In this document: in pieces, positions 39,350 to 47,139 of the stretch
Numbering within the stretch: the first letter of the stretch is position 1
Layout: each line of letters begins with the position of its first letter
From: Ectobius pallidus
Taxonomy: Eukaryota; Arthropoda; Insecta; Blattodea; Ectobiidae
Direction of reading: 5' to 3'
Length of the DNA stretch: 64,000 bases
Assembly (NCBI GenBank): GCA_964059195.1
Contig: CAXKWD010000011.1
Span: 16,913,478-16,977,477 of the forward strand
The notes under the pieces: model-generated
Told to the model about the DNA's origin: nothing
The model's database searches: none
What the model saw: only the letters and a program-made list of their open reading frames with translations
Position numbers and translations under genes: made by a program

Positions 39350-42300
39350 GAAAAAAAAAAGTAAAGTGTTCCCTATACAGGCCATGGAGGCCCAGAGGGT
39401 TCCAGGAGTATGAGGCTCCCAGATTTTTAGACATTCGGCACGTGAAGGTGGTAAGGTTGTCAGCCTTATGCACCAGCCGCCTTTACCCCCAGGATTGCTC
39501 CTGGTACTCATTTCTGTTAGAGGCTGAGTCGACCCCAGGGCCATAGTGCCACCAGAAGGATTAGGCCAGTTGAAAAACTCCGACTTCATTAGGGATCAAA
39601 CCCGCGACCTTCCAGTTTGTAGCGCAGCACCTCAACCACTACGCTATGGCGTACCCCAATAATAATAATAAATAATTCACTGAATAAAACCTTATACACA
39701 TGAATCATTTCATCAATTGGATAACAATAAGTATTACAAGTAGTAGAGCTGGTAGAGAAAAACTGTTTACATATTTGGAATAAGCACACTAAGTATAGCC
39801 AAAATCCAGTAAAACATCTGAGACACCAAACAAAAAGTTCTTTTCTGTTGGGCTGTGTTATCATTGCCACCCATACACTAGTTGAGCAATAACTGTTGCA
39901 TTCTGAAATCTTCTATTAGAAGTCACATCTTGCATCGTTTTGCTATCACCTACTGAAAAAATTAGAAACTTACCAAGGGTCGGACACAGTGAGGCTTATT
40001 ATCATCCACCTCCTGTCCACTTCCTAATGGATACCACGTCTTAACATCTCGGTGAATACAGCTGAGTACTCTTCTCTCAAGTTCTTGCTTATTTGATTCA
40101 ATAAGTTCAAGAGCTTCCTTTTTGGCATTTGCGGTCAAGCAGATGTAGAACTGACATGGTTTCTCAGCGGTAAATATATATCCAAACAGGAACGCTTTCT
40201 CCTTATATGCCTACCAAATTAATTTAATGAGGATTAAAACTACAAAAATTATATTCTGAATGTGAAATTAGAAAGCAGCCATTTATATATAATCAATAAG
40301 AATATTCGTCTTCGCACACATTTTTTGTAAGTAAAAACTTACCAAAAGGATGATCGTTTCGATGAGAGACTTCTCACCATCATCAGCTGTTCTCAACTGT
40401 CGTGTTTTCTTCTTTCTCCACCAGATGTCCTCCATGTAGTAGAAATTTAGAAATGAGGTCATTGTCCTTTGGGATGTCAAAACCTCATTTCTAAATTTCT
40501 ACTACATTTAGAAATAAGGTCATTGTCCTTTGGGATGTCAAAACCTCATTTCTAAATTTCTACTACATGGAGGACATCTGGTGGATAAAGAAGAAAACAC
40601 GACAGTTGAGAACAGCTGATGATGGTGAGAAGTCTCTCATCGAAACGATCGTCCTTTTGGTAAGTTTTTACTTACAAAAAATGTGTGTGAAGACGAATAT
40701 TCTTATTGATTATATATAATATACACTTCACAATGTTTCCCCGATTAATTTAATCAAAAGTAGCCATTTATTCAAGCAGAGAGTTAACGGAGGGAAATGT
40801 TAATGAAAATTAAAAAACAACTATGAAAAGTTCTAGAATCTGTTGTAACAAATTTTCAGTATTATACTGGTGCTTCGTTATTAAAATAAAAATATTTTTA
40901 AAATGTACAAGGGATAGAACATAAGTTATGGCAACTCTCTTTTTTCTCAAAGCAGTAGCATACCAACAGTGAAAGGGGCCTGGGGCAGTAATCAATATGA
41001 GAGCGTACCCTGTATTCACAATGTATACCGTTCACACAGTCTACATAAATATACAATAGTAAGCTGCCTAAAGTTTTTTGAGGTGAAAAACCATTAATTT
41101 TTATCAACAACAAAAAAAGCAAAATAATTTATAAGATTGGTTACAAATACAGCACAAAAATGCTAGAAAAATCTTTAAAATTGCAATTTCTCACAAAATC
41201 AGCAAAATGTGCAAAACAATGCACCAATGCTTAATTTAGTTCCTCTTGTTGTGAAATACATTTATATCTAACCAAGCAATGTATTGACTTTACCAGACAA
41301 AATATGCAAATGCATTGAAATCCTAGCCCTGATTATTATAGTGGGCCTATGGTACTTCCGATGTGGTTGTTTCTAACACTTTTTCATCTAATTAATTGTT
41401 TAAAAAATGTATAATGTTGTTTAATAGATAACTATTTATTCACTCAAACTAAGATTTGTCACTGGTCTGGTTAAGATGAATAAACAATTTTGGGACCTAT
41501 GTTCAAAGCTGGGCCTTGGGCAGATTGCCCCTCCTGGCCTCGCCTTAGTACGCCACTGCCTAAGAGTAAGGCGATGGTACCATGAGATGTTAATGTTTAA
41601 TAATGTCACGGGAGAGTGGACACATCATTTTGTAGCATTGTGATGCATGGTTGTACAAGTAGAGTCGATAGTAATTTAGTTGTGAGTCAGATGCCATGCA
41701 GAATGGATATGACAAGATATGAACAGCATTCTTACATCAAAATAGTCACTATCCAAGGGAGAAATGCCAGAGAATACCACAAGGAGCTGATGGAAGCTTT
41801 GGGGAATAATGGCCGTCCGTACCAAACTTGAATAGATCGTATAGTGGGAAGTGTACTTTCATGCTTTCAACTACCACAATACATCACAGTGGCATGATGC
41901 AGTTGCGTGTGAATGTTTATGGGTGTCTGTTTACTTCACTATCTTACATCTAGTACCCATAGTAGTAGTAGTAGTCCTTCGAGTCTGGGTGTAGACTCCT
42001 GGTGATCCTTATTTGGATTTACTAGGCATTATGTTTAATACAGGAGTGGTTTGCCATTGCCTTCTCCCGTGCTTAGTGGACGTTTGTGCGTTCCCTGTTC
42101 ATGGTTCTCACTTCTGTCAATTTTCGCCATTCTTTCCTGTCCTTTACAATGTGAGTAATGGCTTCCCAACTTAAATTGACGATTTTCTTCACATTATCTA
42201 TCCAACGTGTTCGAGGTTTTCCTTGTTTCCTAGATCCTTCGACCAGTCCAATCATGATGTCGTGTTCCAATGATCCTTGATTTCTCATGACATGCCCGAA

Positions 42301-45300
42301 GTACTGAAGCTTCCTTCTAACTATCATGGCTTCCAGCGACCTTGTGGGTTTTATGTCTTCCAGGACCGACTTGTTTGTCCTTTTCTCTGTCCAAGAAATT
42401 CTCAGGAGTTTGCGCCACGTCCAGAGTTCGAATGCATCAATTCTTTTCCGGTCTCTTCCCAAAACAGTCCAACTCTCCGAACCATATGTAACGGTGGGGA
42501 ACACAAACGTTTCAATTAGTTTGACTTTCAATGGCACACTAATATCCTTGTCTTTTATGATTTTGTCCAATTTAGTCACTGCTGTTCTTTCTATTGAAAT
42601 TCTTCTATTAATCTCTTTCCGACTGTAACCATCTTTCGTTATCAAGGATCCCAGAAAATTGTATTCGTTTTTTACTTCTATTTCAGTCTCATCAATTTGA
42701 AATTTTCTTATCATTCCTGTGGTCATTATTTTGGTCTTGTTCAAATTGAGCATGAGTCCTGCTTTTTCACTTTTTTCTTTCAATTTCCTCAGCAGTTCTT
42801 TCATTTCATCTTCATCCTCTGTGAGTATGGTCGTATCATCTGCGTATCTTAAATTTTTTTATCATCCTTCCACCGATTTTGACTCCTTGACTTTATTCAA
42901 ATATGGCTCTTCTTATGATTTGCTCACTATACATATTGAAAAGGCATGGGGATAGTATACAACCTTGTCTTAAACCTTTGGAAATTCCAAACCATTGTGT
43001 ATCTCCGTATGATGTTCGTACTATTGCTTCTTGAAAGTTATATAAGCTCTTCAGCAGTGTGATTAAATGTTCTGGCACTCCCATGCTTCTCAAGGTGTCC
43101 CACATTCTACTATGCTCAATGCAGTATTACGCTTTACTATAATCAATAAAGCATAAAAATATTGTTTTCCCATATTCTGCTGCCCTCTCTAAGATCCATT
43201 TTGCAATCTGATCTCTTGTTCCCTTGCCCCTTTTGAAGCCAGTTTGCTCTTCTGCTACTTCTCTTTCTGTGTATATCGCCAGTCTATTTTGTATTATCCT
43301 CAGCAATACCTTGCTAGCATGCGGAATCAAAGCAATTGTTCTGTAGTTAGAGCATAAACTGAGATCCCCTTTCTTTGGGAGTGGTAGAAATATAGATCTT
43401 TTCCATTCCTGAGGCCATTCACAACTATTCCAAATCTGATTACATAGAGCTGTCAACACTTTGATTGCTACTTCTCCTCCTTCTTTGATCAGTTCTATGG
43501 GTAACTCGTCTACCCCAGTTGCTTTATTTACCGCTATGTGCTTTAAAGCTTCTTTAACCTCAGATTCCATCACCATTGGTTCCAGTGAGTAAGGAATGTC
43601 ATTAAAATCCACTGCTTTTGTGGAATCTGTCTTGTACAATTCTTTAGTATATTCTTCCCATCTTTTTATTATCTCTTCTCTTTCAATCTGTTCTATCCCT
43701 TCTTTATTTTTCAGTGTTCCTGTACATATGATTGGTTTTCCCGTTATTTCTCTTATTCCTTTGTATAAGTCTCTTGTTCTACCCTTCCTGTTTAGTTCTT
43801 CTAGGGCACCACATTTTTCCTTTAGATACTTAGTTTTATCTTGCCTTATTCTCCTTTGTATCTCACTGTTTAGTTTCCTAGTCTCAATCAAGTTCCCTTC
43901 TATTTTTCTTTTGCGTCTTTCTTCTACTGCCTTTAGTGTGTCCTGGGATATCCAGTGTGGTCCCCTTTTCTTCTCTTTGATAGGTATAGTACGTCTGGAT
44001 ACTGTTTTGAAAGTATTTTTAATGTTTTCCCACAGTTCTTCTGGGTTTTCTTGTTGCAGGTTTATTTTACCAAGTTCCTCTTGTATTTGACACTTGTATT
44101 CGTTCGGGATGTTGGTTAATTCTGGTTTCCACCGACTTTCTGTTTTTTGTGTCTTCTTCAACTTCATTTTAAGTTCTGCGATCAGCAGTTCATGATCAGA
44201 GCCACAGTCAGCATCAGGTCTTGTTTTTACTGACCGTATTGAGCTCTTCCAGCGTTTCCTACATATAATCAATTTGATTTCTGTAATTTTTATCTGGTGA
44301 TGTCCACGTATAAAGCCTTCGATCTGGCATTTCAAAATATGTATTCGCCAAGAATAGAGAATTTTCTTCACATAGTTCCAGCAGTTGTTCCCCAGCTTCA
44401 TTTCTTGTGCCCAGACCGAATTTTCCGACTGTTCCTGCTACTTCTCCTTTCCCAATTTTAGCATTCCAGTCGCCCATGATGATAAGCAAGTCTTTAGCTG
44501 GTATCTCCTTTATAGTGTAATTTACTATACTGTAAAAGTTTTCTCTTATTGTTTTGTCTGTGACAGGTGCCGGAGCATATATCTGCATACAAGTTATGTT
44601 GATTGGCCTTGCACCTATTCTTATATACATAATTCTGTCATTCACTGTCTTATATCCTATTATTGAATTTTCAACTTCCTTATTTATAATAAATCCCACC
44701 CCATTCTCTTTGTGAGTGCTATGCCCTGAGAACATAATTGTATGTTCCTCGCTTCTAAAATGACCACTCCCTATCCATTTCATTTCGGGAATACCTAAAA
44801 TGTCTATATCCATACGATTCATTTCTTCCTTAACAATACTCAGTTTTCCCTCATACATACTCCTTACATTCCAAGTTGCTAATCTATAAAACTTTCTTTT
44901 TCTTCTTTTCTCTTTGTCTCTCCTTTTTGTTTTGTTCTTGCTATTTCTACCTTTACTTTTCTTCGTCCAGGTTGGCTCCTCCAAACTGCCTGTATCTCCT
45001 GTAACTGAAACGAAATGGCCGCATAATGGCGCCTCTTGGCCAAAATTCCGGTTTGTTAGCACTTTCCAAGTGTTCAAGAGGAAATCCTATTTTGAAAGCT
45101 TTGGATGTGCCCATTGTTCTGAGTTCTTCACATATTATCTCTTCTTTAATTCCTTTTTTCCTTAGAAAGCTTTTTACCTTCTCTTCGGTAGTACTTTGGT
45201 TCATTCTACCCAGATATACCCATGCTTTTTTCCCTTCAGCCTTGATGTCAATATCTGAACCTGTCCCTACTATAACATTTTGTTCTCTTTGACGGCGGCG

Positions 45301-47106
45301 TCGCCTGTATCTTACCTCTTCAAATCCTTCTTCATCTTCATAATTTGCATTATATGTAGCATACATCCCATATCCTACCCTTTCATTTATGTATTTCAAA
45401 ATTTTCAAAAGAATAAATATTTGCCATGACTTATGCCCCATCCCTCGTATAAATTTCCCCTACTTTCATTAAAAAACTTGTCATAGGTTCATCTTTTGTG
45501 TTATAATATGAGTTTTAATTTTGTACCATTATAACTAATTTTTTGAGTTATTGAGTTTTAAATACCATACATAATCACATATGAATAGACCTCCAAGAGG
45601 AAAATAAAAAATCTAAATGCAGCATTACCATTTTTCAAATACTATTCTTTAAAAATAAGCATATGGTCTTCATTGTACACTTTTTCTGAAGAATATACAA
45701 ACACATGTAATTCTTTCTTTTCAATCCATAAATAATTTTAAAAATTAATCTATAACTCCAAGAATACTTTTAATATGAGTAAAACATTGCTCAGTTCCCA
45801 TCATCTCTTTAGAACTCGTGCTGAAGAAATGTTGACGAGATTGTATAAAACTCCATCATGTGGTTCATCTTGAACGATGAAAACTGCAGTGTGAAAAACT
45901 AAATTAATAATAATTCACTGTTTTCCCAATTTATACATGGTCATCCTAACATAGTGGTCATTAGAATGTAAACAAGTTAAAAATCACAATTGCTCTATTG
46001 TTACAAAAGATCTGGTGACTTTTTAAATATTGAATTAAAAACTTAATTTTTAAGAGATCATAATTTCAATGGTCTATCCCCTTTAATATTAAAATACACA
46101 AGAACTACTTACAGATAAGTCAAGTACTGTGTACAACAATAAGGTATAATAAAATATCGCTATTAAAAATATTCTAACTTAATTAGGCCTGTATCTAGAT
46201 GAACAGGAATTCTAAAAGATTAAGAAATATTTTGGAACAGAAAAAATAATACAGTAGAAGCCCCATACAATGCAGCTGTTGAGGGCCATACCTTGCCCCC
46301 ACGTTATAAATTGATTGGAGTATACTGACAAGTCACAGTAAATAACTAATGTTGTACAGTAATGTTCTGTACCACTTGTACAGAACTCATCTAGTTCTCT
46401 GTCTTGACCAAATTTTGTCCTCTTCCTTTGTAGCCCCACTTTACTTTCAGTCCTTTCCCCAAAACTATGAAGTTGAATCTCTCCTTTAATCCAACCATGG
46501 ATAATTCATTCTGGGATGCCGCACTTATGAGATAAACTTGCTTTTGATTCACCATTCTTAACACAATTTTCAGTTTGTCAGTAAGGGAATAGGCTTTCTT
46601 TTTTGCAACATGACAAAATCAAGAAACAACCTCACCATTGTGTGGATGATAGGCCTATTCTAATGTATATACACAGTGCTTTAGTTGGGCCGGTACGCAC
46701 CGGTACTGCGTACCGGTATAAAATTATTTTCCTTCTACCATACCGGGAAAAATATGTGCTCCGGTACGTCGTACTGGCAGTACAGGAACGATATTGTCCT
46801 AAAATACTTATTAAATGTTCAATTCACGAGAGTGTATTTGTTAATAATGACAAACACCGCAATAGATATGCGTTCTATGGAAGGTGAGTACCGCCATAAA
46901 ATATTTTCCAACTAAAGCACTGTATATACAGTTATAATCCTTCATACACTTACATACTAAAAAAGTCTCATTTTATTTGTGAAATCTCAGTAATGAAGTC
47001 ATGAAACCCCCATCTCTTTTTATTATTTGCACTTTCTGACAAGGAAAACCCAGTTCAGTAGTTATTTTTACTGCAGAAATACATTATGCAGGTTTGTGAA
47101 AAGAAA

Positions 47107-47139
<33 letters not shown>

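Noticed and set aside
39134..39589. Several frames rich in Ile/Thr, Leu or Tyr
   Set aside because: Translations of the (TAA)n repeat and the adjoining SINE.
40283..40480. [14 protein letters not shown] frame considered as a DNAI3 exon
   Set aside because: Exons 2 and 3 already join in phase and align to WDR63 without a gap; the frame belongs to a palindrome.
43596..44090. 164-codon plus-strand frame
   Set aside because: Antisense of the RTE LINE reverse-transcriptase region.
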